Source of the DNA: Olsenella_K absiana
GTDB taxonomy: Bacteria > Actinomycetota > Coriobacteriia > Coriobacteriales > Atopobiaceae
DNA length: 64,000 nt
Direction of reading: 5' to 3'
Assembly (NCBI RefSeq): GCF_036408855.1
Contig: NZ_JAZGJQ010000012.1
Coordinates: 1-64,000, forward strand
The notes beneath the pieces were generated by a model that had not been told where the DNA came from, did no database searches, and saw nothing but the letters and a program-made list of their open reading frames with translations. Shown here piece by piece: positions 51,649 to 59,625 of the stretch. Numbering within the stretch: the first letter of the stretch is position 1; every line of letters begins with the position of its first letter. Position numbers and translations under genes: made by a program.

Positions 51649-53022
51649 CTACTCGACGTCGTTATCATCGAAGCGATCGCCGCACTCGGGGCAGAACTTG
51701 GGCGGGTGGGTCTGGTCTTCCGGCACCCACCCACACTTGTCGCAGCGATAGCGCGGTTGGGGCGCCGGCTGCGGCCTGGGCGTACCACACTCCTGGCAGA
51801 ACTTGCCCTTGTTGGTCGTTCCGCATGCGGGACAGGTCCACCCGTCATCAGCAGTGGCGGCGCCCTGGTGGGCTGCAACGCCGGGCTGTGCCGCAGGCTC
51901 TGGTGAGCCGGCACCCACGGAAGCGCTCGCCACGCCACCCTGCGGATAGCCGCCGCCTGGGTAGCCGCCCTGTCCGCCCTGCGGATAGCCGCCGCCGGGG
52001 TAGCCGCCCGGGCCCATCTGGAAGAGGTTCTGGGCGTTCATGCCACCCATGCCGCCCGCCATCTGGGCCATGTTCATGCCGGCGAAGCCCACGAAGGCGC
52101 CGGCGTCGTTGCCCGCCGCCGTGCGCATAGCGTCGCCCTGGGCCGAGGCAAGGTTCGCGGCCGCCATGCGCGGGTCACGCATGACCGCAGTGCGCTGCAG
52201 GTTCTTGATGGCCTTCTCGTCCTCGGGGTCTGCCGCAATGGCGTTGACGCCGAAGGCCACGATCTGGATGCCGCGGGTCTCGCGCCACTTCTTCGAGAGG
52301 ATGTCCGAAAGCGCCGCGGAGACCTCCTCGGTGTGGGCGGGCACGGCCGAGTACCGCACGCCCATCTCGGAGATGCGCGCGAACGCCGGCTGCAGTGCCG
52401 TGAGCAGCTCGCTTCTCAGCTGAGAGGCAATCTGGTCGCGCGTGTACTCGTCCTCGACGTTGCCGCATACGTTCTGGTAGAACAGCAGCGGATCGGCGAG
52501 CTTGAACGAGAACTCGCCGTTGCAGCGCACGGCAATGTCCATGTCGAGGCCGATGTTGTTGTCCACCACGCGGAAGGGCACCGGCGTTGGGGTGCCATAG
52601 CGGTTGCCCATGATCTCTTTGGTATTGAAGTAGTACACGCGCTGGTCAAGACCAGTGTCGCCACCAAAGGTGAAGCGCTTGCCGATGTTCTTGAACGTAT
52701 CGACGATGCTCGAGCCGAGATTGCCCGCAAAGACGGAGGGGGCGGCCTTGGAGTCGTAGGTGAACTCGCCCGCCTCGGCGCATAAGTCCACGACCTTGCC
52801 CTGCTCGACGATGACCATGCACTGGCCGTCGTTGACTACGACGATCGAGCCGTTCGAGATGACGTTGTCGTCGCCCTTGGTGTTGGAGCTGCGGGACCCC
52901 ACGCGCTTCTGACCCTTGGCGCACAGGACGTCCGCGTCGAGCGACTCGCAGTAGATCATTTCCTTCCACTGGTCGGCGAGGTTGCCCGTGAGGGCACCAA
53001 GGGCCGCCTTAATGAGTGCCAT
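51649..53022 (-). CDS. SPFH-domain protein with C-terminal zinc ribbons
   Basis: 457 residues. The first 300 residues follow the YdjI-like SPFH/virion-core family: LADQWKEMIYCESLDADVLCAKGQKR (parts), GSIVVVNDGQCMVIVEQGKVVD, and FGVNAIAADPEDEKAIKNLQ. Then GGYPGGGYPQGG repeats and two zinc ribbons (CPACGTTNKGKFCQECG and CDKCGWVPEDQTH...CPECG). In Bacillus a similar protein acts with PspA at the membrane under stress. It follows the 53632 gene after a 31-bp gap, so it is in an operon under box B. Confidence 0.85.
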   Translation of the reverse strand: MALIKAALGALTGNLADQWKEMIYCESLDADVLCAKGQKRVGSRSSNTKGDDNVISNGSIVVVNDGQCMVIVEQGKVVDLCAEAGEFTYDSKAAPSVFAGNLGSSIVDTFKNIGKRFTFGGDTGLDQRVYYFNTKEIMGNRYGTPTPVPFRVVDNNIGLDMDIAVRCNGEFSFKLADPLLFYQNVCGNVEDEYTRDQIASQLRSELLTALQPAFARISEMGVRYSAVPAHTEEVSAALSDILSKKWRETRGIQIVAFGVNAIAADPEDEKAIKNLQRTAVMRDPRMAAANLASAQGDAMRTAAGNDAGAFVGFAGMNMAQMAGGMGGMNAQNLFQMGPGGYPGGGYPQGGQGGYPGGGYPQGGVASASVGAGSPEPAAQPGVAAHQGAATADDGWTCPACGTTNKGKFCQECGTPRPQPAPQPRYRCDKCGWVPEDQTHPPKFCPECGDRFDDNDVE

Positions 53023-53053
53023 GGGAAAGCCTCCTTACTCGTGGCGCCCCGCG

Positions 53054-53632
53054 CTACTCCTGCAGGTCGCGCATCACGCGGGCCATGATCTTGGCCTCGT
53101 CGTTGGACATGATGAAGGGGTGGCCGCCGATGATGACCTTGCCTCCGTCGCGCTCGATCCTGCACTCGTCGTAGTCGTCCCAGTCGATGAACGCCGAGTC
53201 CCCGTCCTCGTCGACCAGGTAGACGCCAGAGACAGTCACGGCGAAGCCCACCTTGCAGCTGCCGAAGATCGTGGTGTCGACGACGCAGTAGACCTCGTCG
53301 GCGTCGTCGTCGTCGATGCCGAAGTGCTCGACGGCGGCCCTGACCTTGGAGCGGTTGTCCTCGAGGCGCTCGGCGAAGTACGCGTCGGACAGGTCGGACT
53401 CGTCCTCGACGTACTCGTCGTAGGCGTCCTGGAAGAACTGCTCGAAGTCGAAGACCTCCTCCTCGTCCTCGTCGTCGCCGTCGTCATAGTCCTCGGAGCC
53501 GGCGGCGGGGCCTGCCTCGCCGTCCTTGAGCTTGAAGACGCTGTCGCAGCTGGTGCAGCGACCATAGACGCCGTTGCCAAACGGAACGACGTCACCCATG
53601 CAGTTCGGGCACTTCATCGAGATTGCTTCCAT
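53054..53632 (-). CDS. Zinc-ribbon protein with acidic linker and PH-like domain
   Basis: 192 residues from ATG 53632. CPNCMGDVVPFGNGVYGRCTSC is an N-terminal zinc ribbon. A very acidic stretch follows (DDGDDEDEEE), then EQFFQDAYDEYVEDESDLSD, and a C-terminal beta domain (VDTTIFGSCKVGFAVTVSGVYLVDEDG, parts) reminiscent of PH-like/GRAM domains. No TM. It heads the operon with the SPFH gene. Function unknown; probably membrane-stress related. Confidence 0.7.
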   Translation of the reverse strand: MEAISMKCPNCMGDVVPFGNGVYGRCTSCDSVFKLKDGEAGPAAGSEDYDDGDDEDEEEVFDFEQFFQDAYDEYVEDESDLSDAYFAERLEDNRSKVRAAVEHFGIDDDDADEVYCVVDTTIFGSCKVGFAVTVSGVYLVDEDGDSAFIDWDDYDECRIERDGGKVIIGGHPFIMSNDEAKIMARVMRDLQE

Positions 53633-53678
53633 GACCAGTCCTCTCAGGTCGAAGGCGGGTGTTCCGTGCGTCGCCGTG

Positions 53679-53723
53679 ATTCTAGGAAGGCCGGAAGCGT
53701 CGCACCTCATACCAAAGTATGAG
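53679..53723 (-). promoter_or_regulatory. Regulon box B with -10 (zinc-ribbon/SPFH operon)
   Basis: CTCATACCAAAGTATGAG (53706-53723) is a 7-bp inverted repeat with a 4-base centre. TAGAAT at 53679-53684 (minus strand) lies 33 bp from its centre. Box C is only 40 bp further on, for the divergent gene. Confidence 0.8.
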
Positions 53724-53763
53724 GGCCAGGCGCCGCAGGTCGATCGCGCGCTGCGGGCGGCAC

Positions 53764-53808
53764 CTCATACTTTGGTATGAGGACATGCGCCGTCCCTCGC
53801 GGCAAACT
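53764..53808 (+). promoter_or_regulatory. Regulon box C with -10 (124-residue gene)
   Basis: CTCATACTTTGGTATGAG (53764-53781) is the exact reverse complement of box B. CAAACT at 53803-53808 is a weak -10 at 33 bp from the centre. It drives the plus-strand gene at 53868. Confidence 0.75.
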
Positions 53809-53867
53809 GCGCTCAACCGGGCGGGGCAGGGCGCCGCCTTCGCGACCACAGTGGACAGGAGGTCCTC

Positions 53868-54242
53868 ATGGCATTCGGATTCAAGCTCAAGACCGTCAAG
53901 ACCAACGAGAGCTTCGAGAACTACCAGCAGCTCTTCGACCGTATCAAGGACGTCGACTTCACCGCAGGCAAGCCGGAGCTCGTGAAGAACGGCTTCGCCG
54001 ACGTGATCGTGTTCCCGCCCCTCGACCGCCAGAACCAGATCTGGGTCATGCTCCAGGGCAAGAACAAGATCATCATCCAGAAGAACCAGGTCGTGGGCGT
54101 AGGCGACCAGGCCATCAACGCCGCGTTCGACGCCGTGACCGGTGGGCTCTTCTCCGTTGGCTCGATCATGGGCAAGAACGCCAAGAAGATCGAGAAGCTC
54201 GTCGAGGCCACGGCCTCAGAGCTCGAGGCGCTCGACCTCTAA
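53868..54242 (+). CDS. Conserved small cytoplasmic protein, unknown function
   Basis: 124 residues; GGAGGTCCTC precedes the ATG. Begins MAFGFKLKTVKTNESFENYQ, with NGFADVIVFPPLDRQNQIWVM and KNKIIIQKNQVVGVGDQ, then an amphipathic end (NAKKIEKLVEATASELEALDL). No cysteines or TM. I do not recognise a named family. It is divergent from the zinc-ribbon/SPFH operon with a paired palindrome between them, so it likely works in the same response. Confidence 0.65.
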   Translation: MAFGFKLKTVKTNESFENYQQLFDRIKDVDFTAGKPELVKNGFADVIVFPPLDRQNQIWVMLQGKNKIIIQKNQVVGVGDQAINAAFDAVTGGLFSVGSIMGKNAKKIEKLVEATASELEALDL

Positions 54243-54293
54243 CACCGGGCCTCCGGCAGCTGCCGAAGACTAAGAATCGATATCCTTCGCTCC

Positions 54294-54339
54294 GTACCCG
54301 ACCGACGTGGTCTATCTTTGATAGACGGCGGTCGGGTAC
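54294..54339. terminator. Two-level hairpin upstream of the LuxR gene
   Basis: Outer 11-bp arms GTACCCGACCG / CGGTCGGGTAC enclose an inner hairpin TCTATC-TTT-GATAGA. It may terminate the 53868 transcript or act in the leader of the LuxR gene. Confidence 0.5.
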
Positions 54340-54429
54340 TTGCCGTCTCGGGGAGAGGGCAGGGCGCGCGTCTCACAAGACCAGTGGCGAGTAAGTCTGC
54401 GCCACAGACTCTATAGGTGGTGTTTTACC

Positions 54430-56796
54430 GTGGTAAGGATGGTTGGCCTCGAGCTTGACGAGTACCTCTGGGCGCAGTGGAGCTGCACGCGCCTGGCGTT
54501 CATCTGCGCGCCTTTGGGCTTCGGCAAGACGGAGTTCGCCCGCCGCATGCTCCGCGGCCAGGACACCCTCGAGGTCGACGCCGAGAAGGACGACGTCACC
54601 GAGCGCGTGACCACCCGAGACGCCAGCAGGTACGACGCCGTCCTGCTGGACAACATTCACGACGGCCTCTCGACCGAGGCGGGGTCGAGGCTCGCGTCGG
54701 TCATCGCGCAGTGCGACGGCACGCGCTTCGTCTTCACGTCCCGCGCGCCCATGCCCGGATGGCTCACCCCGTTCTTCGCAAAGGGCGAGGTTCTCGTGGT
54801 GACCTCCGAGGACCTGTACTTCTCGGACACCGACATCGCGCACCTCCTCGCCGCGAACAACCTCGCGGCCGCGCCCGAGCTCATCGACAGGGTCGCCGCC
54901 GCGACGTCGCACTACCCCATGGCGATAGCGCTCGCCGTCGCCCACATGCTGCGCGGCGACGGCGACGCCTGGGAGAGCAGCCTCTTCGACGAGGTGATGC
55001 GCTACTTCGACGCGGAGTTCAAGCGGCGCTTCAGCCCCAGGGTGCAAGACCTCCTGATGCTCGTCCCCTTCTTCGACCGCATCGACAAGGACGTGGTCAT
55101 GGGGGTGCTCGGTGAGGAGGACGGCAAGGAGCTCCTCGACGTGCTCCGGCACACCACCTGCTTCGTCACCCCCGACGGCGACGCCTGGGTGGTGAACCCG
55201 GGCGTGAGGGCGTTCTTCGAGTGGGAGCGCGCGCACAGTCACGACGACGCCTCGTACCACTCCGTCATCGACCACGCAGTCGACTACTACGTGACGCACG
55301 GGAGCTACATCAGGGCCCTCGAGCTGTGCTCGCGCACGAAGAACAACAAGCGCATGCTCGCCATCCTGGAGGAACACGCAAAGCTCAACCCCGGAAACGG
55401 CAGCTATTGTGAGCTCGAGCACTACTATCACGCCTTGCCCGAGGACATCGTGCGCACGTCCCCCAGGCTCATGCGCATCATGAGCCTCCTGGACTCCATG
55501 CTCATGGACACCATCGGCTCCGAGCGCTGGTACTCGGAGCTCGAGGACTACGCGAAGGCGCCCCAGCGCACGCGCGAGGAGCGCAAGATCGCCAACGCCA
55601 ACCTCGCATACCTCGACATCGCGCTGCCCCACCGGCGGCTGGCCAGCCTCACCGACGCCGTGGCCGCGCTCGCGAAGGTCAACGCCAGCAACGACCCCGA
55701 GCTCACGCCGTCCATGACGAGCGCGATGCCCAGCATCATCAACGGCGGGCGCGACCTCAGCCCCTGGGTCCCCGCGGACGAGAGGACCTGCATCCTCGTC
55801 GGCAAGCTCGCCGGGCGGGCGCTCGGCAGGCTCGCCGTAGGCTGCACCGAGGTGGCCCTGTGCGAGAGCAGGTTCGAGAAAGGCGAGGACGTCACGCCGT
55901 ACATCTCCAAGGTCAACGCCGTCCTCCCCAAGATCAGGCGCGGCGGCGACCCCTCGATCGAGTTCGCGGCCACGGGCATCGAGTGCAGGAACCTCGTCGA
56001 CAAGGGCGACGCGCGCCAGGCGCTCTCCCTTCTCGACCTCCAGCGCAGGCACCTTTCGCAGACAAGCCCGCGCGAGTGCAGGCGCATCATCGCGAACCTC
56101 GATGCCATGTGCTGCCGCATCTGGCTGCGCTTGGACCAGACGGAACGCGCGCACGCATGGCTCGAGGATAACGAGCCCGACCTCTCGAAGCCCCTCGACT
56201 TCCTGAACCGCTACATCTACAAGACCGTGAGCCAGGTGCTCATCTCGGAGTGCCGCTACGACGAGGCTCTGCGCCTCATGTCCACGCTCAGCGAGTACGT
56301 GCAGTCCCGCGACATCTTCATCGACTTCATCAACTACTGCGTCCTGGCCGCCATCGCCACCTGGCGAAGCAACAAGGGCGACTGGAAGGTGTGGATGGTC
56401 CGGGCACTCAACATGGCCAAGCGCTTTGGCTACGTACGCACCATCTCGACCTACGGGGCCGCCGTGCTGCCGCTCCTCATGGAGACCCAGAGGCAGGCCG
56501 AGGAGATGGGCGCAGACCCCGGACAGGTGTCGCGCCTCATCAAGGCCGCGCGCGTGCAGGCGACGTTCTACCCCAACTTCATGGCGGGGCCCTCGGGCCC
56601 GACCGAGCCCCTCACCGACACGGAGCTCCAGGTGCTGCGCCTCATCTGCCGCGACAAGAGCAACGCGGAGATCGGCGAGATCTTGAGCATCAAGCTCCCC
56701 ACGGTGAAGACGCACGTGAGCCACATCCTCGCGAAGCTCGACGTGAGCCGTCGCTCGCAGGCCGCCAGCGAAGCCCGCCGCCTTCACCTCGTGTGA
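54430..56796 (+). CDS. Large ATPase-LuxR transcriptional regulator (MalT/LAL-like)
   Basis: 788 residues from GTG 54430, which has AGGTGG upstream. Earlier in-frame starts lack such a site. The N-terminal ATPase shows Walker A APLGFGKTEFARR (near residue 30) and a Walker B-like AVLLDNIHDG. Residues about 330-700 are helical, TPR-like. The C-terminus is a LuxR helix-turn-helix: LTDTELQVLRLICRDKSNAEIG and LPTVKTHVSHILAKLDVSRR. Such proteins activate transcription from palindromic sites near -40. The four boxes around this gene fit that role. Confidence 0.9.
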   Translation: MVRMVGLELDEYLWAQWSCTRLAFICAPLGFGKTEFARRMLRGQDTLEVDAEKDDVTERVTTRDASRYDAVLLDNIHDGLSTEAGSRLASVIAQCDGTRFVFTSRAPMPGWLTPFFAKGEVLVVTSEDLYFSDTDIAHLLAANNLAAAPELIDRVAAATSHYPMAIALAVAHMLRGDGDAWESSLFDEVMRYFDAEFKRRFSPRVQDLLMLVPFFDRIDKDVVMGVLGEEDGKELLDVLRHTTCFVTPDGDAWVVNPGVRAFFEWERAHSHDDASYHSVIDHAVDYYVTHGSYIRALELCSRTKNNKRMLAILEEHAKLNPGNGSYCELEHYYHALPEDIVRTSPRLMRIMSLLDSMLMDTIGSERWYSELEDYAKAPQRTREERKIANANLAYLDIALPHRRLASLTDAVAALAKVNASNDPELTPSMTSAMPSIINGGRDLSPWVPADERTCILVGKLAGRALGRLAVGCTEVALCESRFEKGEDVTPYISKVNAVLPKIRRGGDPSIEFAATGIECRNLVDKGDARQALSLLDLQRRHLSQTSPRECRRIIANLDAMCCRIWLRLDQTERAHAWLEDNEPDLSKPLDFLNRYIYKTVSQVLISECRYDEALRLMSTLSEYVQSRDIFIDFINYCVLAAIATWRSNKGDWKVWMVRALNMAKRFGYVRTISTYGAAVLPLLMETQRQAEEMGADPGQVSRLIKAARVQATFYPNFMAGPSGPTEPLTDTELQVLRLICRDKSNAEIGEILSIKLPTVKTHVSHILAKLDVSRRSQAASEARRLHLV

Positions 56797-56870
56797 GACG
56801 CGAGGCGGGGGGCCTCCCCGCGCCTCGCGTCCCCCTGCCTCTCCACCGATCTTCCACGTGGCCCACGCGT

Positions 56871-56917
56871 CTCATACTTTGGAATGATGTGGCCGCAGCC
56901 GCCGTTCCGTAGGATTC
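56871..56917 (+). promoter_or_regulatory. Regulon box D with -10 (Ser-rich lipoprotein)
   Basis: CTCATACTTTGGAATGAT (56871-56888) differs from box C only at two positions of the right arm. TAGGAT at 56912-56917 lies 35 bp from its centre and would start the lipoprotein transcript. Confidence 0.7.
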
Positions 56918-56985
56918 CTTTCAGAAGTTAGGGCACGCCAAAGGCAAGCCCAGCCGATCAGATCCCCTGAGAGAAAGGAATCACA

Positions 56986-57588
56986 ATGCTCAACAGGAAC
57001 CGCATCGTCACCGTCGGCCTCGCCCTCGCACTGGCCGTCTCCCCTGTCGCCCTCACGGCTTGCGGTGGCTCCAGCTCCTCTGACTCCGAGGGCACCGCGA
57101 CCGAGGCCGCCGCGGACAACACCACGTCGAGCACGTCCACGACCACCGACGGCTCCTCCGGCAGCTCCACGAGCAGCTCCTCGAGCAGCTCCTCGAGCAG
57201 CGCCTCCAGCACCCAGAGCTACTCCATCTCCACGAGCGAGATCACCGAGGCCTACATGGGCGCCTCCGAGGCCGGCGAGACCGTCTACTACGTGGGCAAC
57301 GACGACGGCTCCAAGACCGGCATCTTCTTCCTCGACGCCGACAACATGGCTAACGTGAGCTTCATGGGCCCCGCCACCGTGACGCAGCAGAACGGCGAGA
57401 ACCTCGTCACCATCACCGACGAGCTCTCCGGCAACACCCTCACCTTCGGCGTCGCCAAGAACGATGACGGCACCATCACCATCGACATGGGCAACGAGCT
57501 CGGCAAGGCCATCCTCGCCCAGGCCGACATCGCAGAGACCGTCAACGCCATCAGCACCATCCAGGCCAACACCACGTCGGTCCAGTAG
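56986..57588 (+). CDS. Ser-rich lipoprotein, unknown function
   Basis: 200 residues; GAGAAAGGA precedes the ATG. The signal MLNRNRIVTVGLALALAVSP ends in the lipobox LTAC. A Ser/Thr-rich linker of about 50 residues with a run of Ser codons leads to a compact domain (ISTSEITEAYMGASEAGETV, YYVGNDDG, FGVAKNDDGTITIDMG). Box D in the promoter links it to the envelope regulon. Unknown role; perhaps an outer-face sensor or protectant. Confidence 0.75.
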   Translation: MLNRNRIVTVGLALALAVSPVALTACGGSSSSDSEGTATEAAADNTTSSTSTTTDGSSGSSTSSSSSSSSSSASSTQSYSISTSEITEAYMGASEAGETVYYVGNDDGSKTGIFFLDADNMANVSFMGPATVTQQNGENLVTITDELSGNTLTFGVAKNDDGTITIDMGNELGKAILAQADIAETVNAISTIQANTTSVQ

Positions 57589-57635
57589 GCCCACGCCCCA
57601 AGCCCTTCCCCATCCCCCGGGCCTTCCCAGCCCTT

Positions 57636-57668
57636 GACCCCCGGACGAGCGCGGCTCGGCCGGGGGTC
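57636..57668 (+). terminator. Terminator after the Ser-rich lipoprotein
   Basis: GACCCCCGG / CCGGGGGTC, a 9-bp stem, followed by CGCCCTTT. Confidence 0.6.
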
Positions 57669-57780
57669 GCCCTTTGGGACGAGGAACGGAGGCCCTGGAC
57701 GAGCAGGTCGGGGCCCAGCCGGCCTCGCACGTAGAGAAGGACGGGACCAGCCGCCAGCGGCCTCGCGCGCAGACAAGGAC

Positions 57781-57810
57781 GGGCGCCGCCGGAGCCTGCC
57801 GGCGGCGCCC
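57781..57810 (-). terminator. Terminator of the RidA gene
   Basis: GGGCGCCGCCGG / CCGGCGGCGCCC, a 12-bp stem with a 6-base loop, 28 bp after the RidA stop. Between the two terminators lies an imperfect direct repeat of about 36 bp with AAGGACGGG. Confidence 0.6.
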
Positions 57811-57838
57811 GCGCGTCGTGAGCCCGTTGGCCGGCAGG

Positions 57839-58219
57839 CTACACCCTTGCGACGGCCTTGATCTCCACCCTGCCGCCGCCGGGGAGCGCGGCCACCTGGA
57901 AGGCGGCGCGCGCGGGGTACGGGGCCTCGAAGAACTCGGCGTACACCTCGTTCATGGCACCGAACTCGCTGATGTCGGCGAGAAGGACGGTGGTCTCGAC
58001 CACGTCGCCCATGGAGGCGCCCGCGGCCTCGAGGATGTTCCTCAGGTTGGTCAGGCTCTGGCGGGTCTGGCTCTGGATGTCCTCGCCGGCGAGCTTGCCG
58101 GTGGCGGGGTCGATGCCCAGCTGGCCCGAGACGTTGATCGAGCCGTTGGAGACGACGCCCGCGGAGTAGGGGCCGAGCGCCTTGGGAGCCTTGTCGGTGA
58201 CGATGGCGGTCTTGCTCAT
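57839..58219 (-). CDS. ridA: RidA-family enamine/imine deaminase
   Basis: 126 residues. KALGPYSAGVVSNGSINVSGQLGIDP, split here as KALGPYSAG and VSGQLGIDPATG, is the substrate-pocket region. NLRNILEAAGASMGDVVETTV and YPARAAFQVAALPGGGRVEI (Arg of the active site in PARAAF) complete the YjgF/YER057c/UK114 signature. RidA hydrolyses reactive 2-aminoacrylate-type enamines made by PLP enzymes. Full length, standing alone. Confidence 0.93.
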   Translation of the reverse strand: MSKTAIVTDKAPKALGPYSAGVVSNGSINVSGQLGIDPATGKLAGEDIQSQTRQSLTNLRNILEAAGASMGDVVETTVLLADISEFGAMNEVYAEFFEAPYPARAAFQVAALPGGGRVEIKAVARV

Positions 58220-58357
58220 GTGACACTCCTTCTCTTCGTGCCCGCTCTCGCGGGCGACCTATGGACGAGAGGATACCCCGCTTGGGACGCATAGTGCGAG
58301 AGGCGCCGTGCGGGAGGCGGCGTACGCGAGGCGCACGTGCCCTTCGAGCACGAGAAA

Positions 58358-58388
58358 CCCCCATCGCCAGCGATGCCGGCGATGGGGG
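58358..58388 (-). terminator. Terminator of the flavin reductase gene
   Basis: CCCCCATCGCC / GGCGATGGGGG, an 11-bp stem, with TTTCTCGTG following on the minus strand. Confidence 0.75.
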
Positions 58389-58414
58389 CGCCACAAGTGG
58401 CCTGGCGTCGGAGG

Positions 58415-58978
58415 CTACAGAAGCGCCTTGCCCGCGTCCCAGGCGCCGCCGACCTCATCGCCGACCACGCGGTAGACGCGCCGCGTGCTGTCGTAGACGA
58501 TGGGGCGCATCTTGCCAAAGTCGACGCGGCCCTTCTCGTCGAGCACCGCCTCGTCCACGCGGGTGTTCACCACGCGTCCCACTATGCGGGCGCCGTGCTC
58601 GTCGCCCTCGATGGCCGTGACCTCGCGCTCCATGGTGAGCGGGAACTCCTCGATCACGGGCGCGTCCACGAACTCTGACTTGGTGAACGTCATGCCGGAG
58701 GCCGCCGCCTTGTCCACCTTCTTGCCGGTGGCGATGCCGAAGTAGTCGGCCTCCACCACGTGCGCCGCGTCTGCCGGCGAGACGGTGAACGCGCCCCGCC
58801 TCACGATGTTGGCCGTGGTCTTGTGGTCGCCGATGTTGAAGCAGATCTCGTGCCTGCTACACTCGCCGGCCCACGCGGCGTTCATGGCGTTGGGCGTGCC
58901 GTCCTCGCCGTAGCTCGCGATGATGAACACCGACTGCGGGAAGAGCTCGCCCTCGCTGCCAAGGTTCCTGAATGCCAT
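58415..58978 (-). CDS. Flavin reductase-like FMN-binding protein
   Basis: 187 residues. PQSVFIIASYGEDGTPNAMNAAW, split as QSVFIIASYG and NAMNAAWAGEC, and ICFNIGDHKTTANIVRRGAFTVS (parts) belong to the flavin-reductase-like split barrel. ADYFGIATGKKVDKAAASG and IVGRVVNTRVDEAVLDEKG are later family blocks. It binds FMN and may reduce a flavin or another small acceptor. No partner monooxygenase nearby. Confidence 0.88.
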   Translation of the reverse strand: MAFRNLGSEGELFPQSVFIIASYGEDGTPNAMNAAWAGECSRHEICFNIGDHKTTANIVRRGAFTVSPADAAHVVEADYFGIATGKKVDKAAASGMTFTKSEFVDAPVIEEFPLTMEREVTAIEGDEHGARIVGRVVNTRVDEAVLDEKGRVDFGKMRPIVYDSTRRVYRVVGDEVGGAWDAGKALL

Positions 58979-59112
58979 GCCAACCGTCCTTTCAGGCCGC
59001 CATCAGTTGAGGTTCGTGCAGGTAGAAGCATAATCCGATTCTAGACTGGTTGCCAATACTGGCTTCGGGGATAGCGCATGGGGTTGGTTATGGAAGGCGC
59101 GAGGGGCACATG

Positions 59113-59191
59113 AAAAAGGCCAGAGGCCTCTGGACCCCTGGCCTTCGAATTGATGGTGGGCGTTAGAAGATTTGAACTTATGACCTCTTCC
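59113..59191 (-). repeat. Left att-like direct repeat, tRNA 3'-end-like
   Basis: The core at 59153-59191 starts ATGGTGGGCGTTAGAAGATT and matches 62381-62419 in 36 of 39 positions. The 40 bp before the cores are also alike. On the minus strand it reads like a T-arm and acceptor end (AAGTTCAAATCTTC then AACGCCCACCA), but the T-stem has a mismatch and no tRNA body follows. Confidence 0.7.
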
Positions 59192-59485
59192 CCGTCAGGC
59201 TCGAGGCGGCTCGCTGCGCCTAGCCCTCTCGCGCATGTCCTCTATCTTATCCGCGTCGATCATTCCCCCTCTGGCCCTCCCAACGTCGCAGACCGAAGCA
59301 ACGACATTGTCGGGCCGACCGCGGGTGGTCGACGCGCCCATGCTCGCACCCGAAAGTTTTCGTGCTCAGACCCGAAATCTTTCGGCGCTAAAACCCGCAG
59401 CTCCGAGGCTATCAAACACACATTGGTGAGGGCGACCCGCTGTATAGGGAGCTTGAGGCCATCTAGTTACAGTGACGAGTGTTAA

Positions 59486-59523
59486 GGAAAGCCCTCTTGA
59501 CCGAAACGGCCGGGAGGGCTTCC
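59486..59523. terminator. Hairpin near the island border
   Basis: GGAAAGCCCTC / GAGGGCTTCC, a 10-bp stem with one bulge, about 100 bp before the AlbA_2 gene. Confidence 0.5.
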
Positions 59524-59533
59524 ATTCTATGGG

Positions 59534-59597
59534 ACATGATGGGACAATGTCCTATCATTGTTAGGACATGTCCTAACAATGGTCTATAATGCGTCCA
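59534..59597 (+). promoter_or_regulatory. Promoter and palindromic operator of the AlbA_2 gene
   Basis: A perfect 26-bp palindrome (59556-59581) with centre TTAGGACATGTCCTAA and outer CATTG/CAATG is followed by TATAAT at 59585-59590. A smaller palindrome GGACAATGTCC precedes it at 59542-59552. The layout is that of a repressed promoter, and the gene product itself is a candidate repressor. Confidence 0.75.
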
Positions 59598-59625
59598 AGA
59601 TGACCATCGCATCGAAAGGCGAAGA

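Larger units (their letters stand above)
58979..59625. other. Gene-free island border
   Basis: About 650 bp with no supported gene. It contains the tRNA-3'-end-like repeat (59153-59191), a hairpin (59486-59523) and the operator region of the AlbA_2 gene. A stretch near 59350-59400 repeats ACCCGAAA motifs. Confidence 0.6.

Noticed and set aside
54373..56787. An 800-codon minus-strand frame opposite the LuxR gene
   Set aside because: No domain or start context, and Val/Glu/Leu/Arg-dominated shadow composition. The plus strand has the clear ATPase and LuxR motifs.
59153..59191. A tRNA gene
   Set aside because: Only a T-arm/acceptor-like 3' end is present. The T-stem has a mismatch and no matching 5' acceptor strand or anticodon arm lies at the right distance. 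The same holds for 62381-62419.
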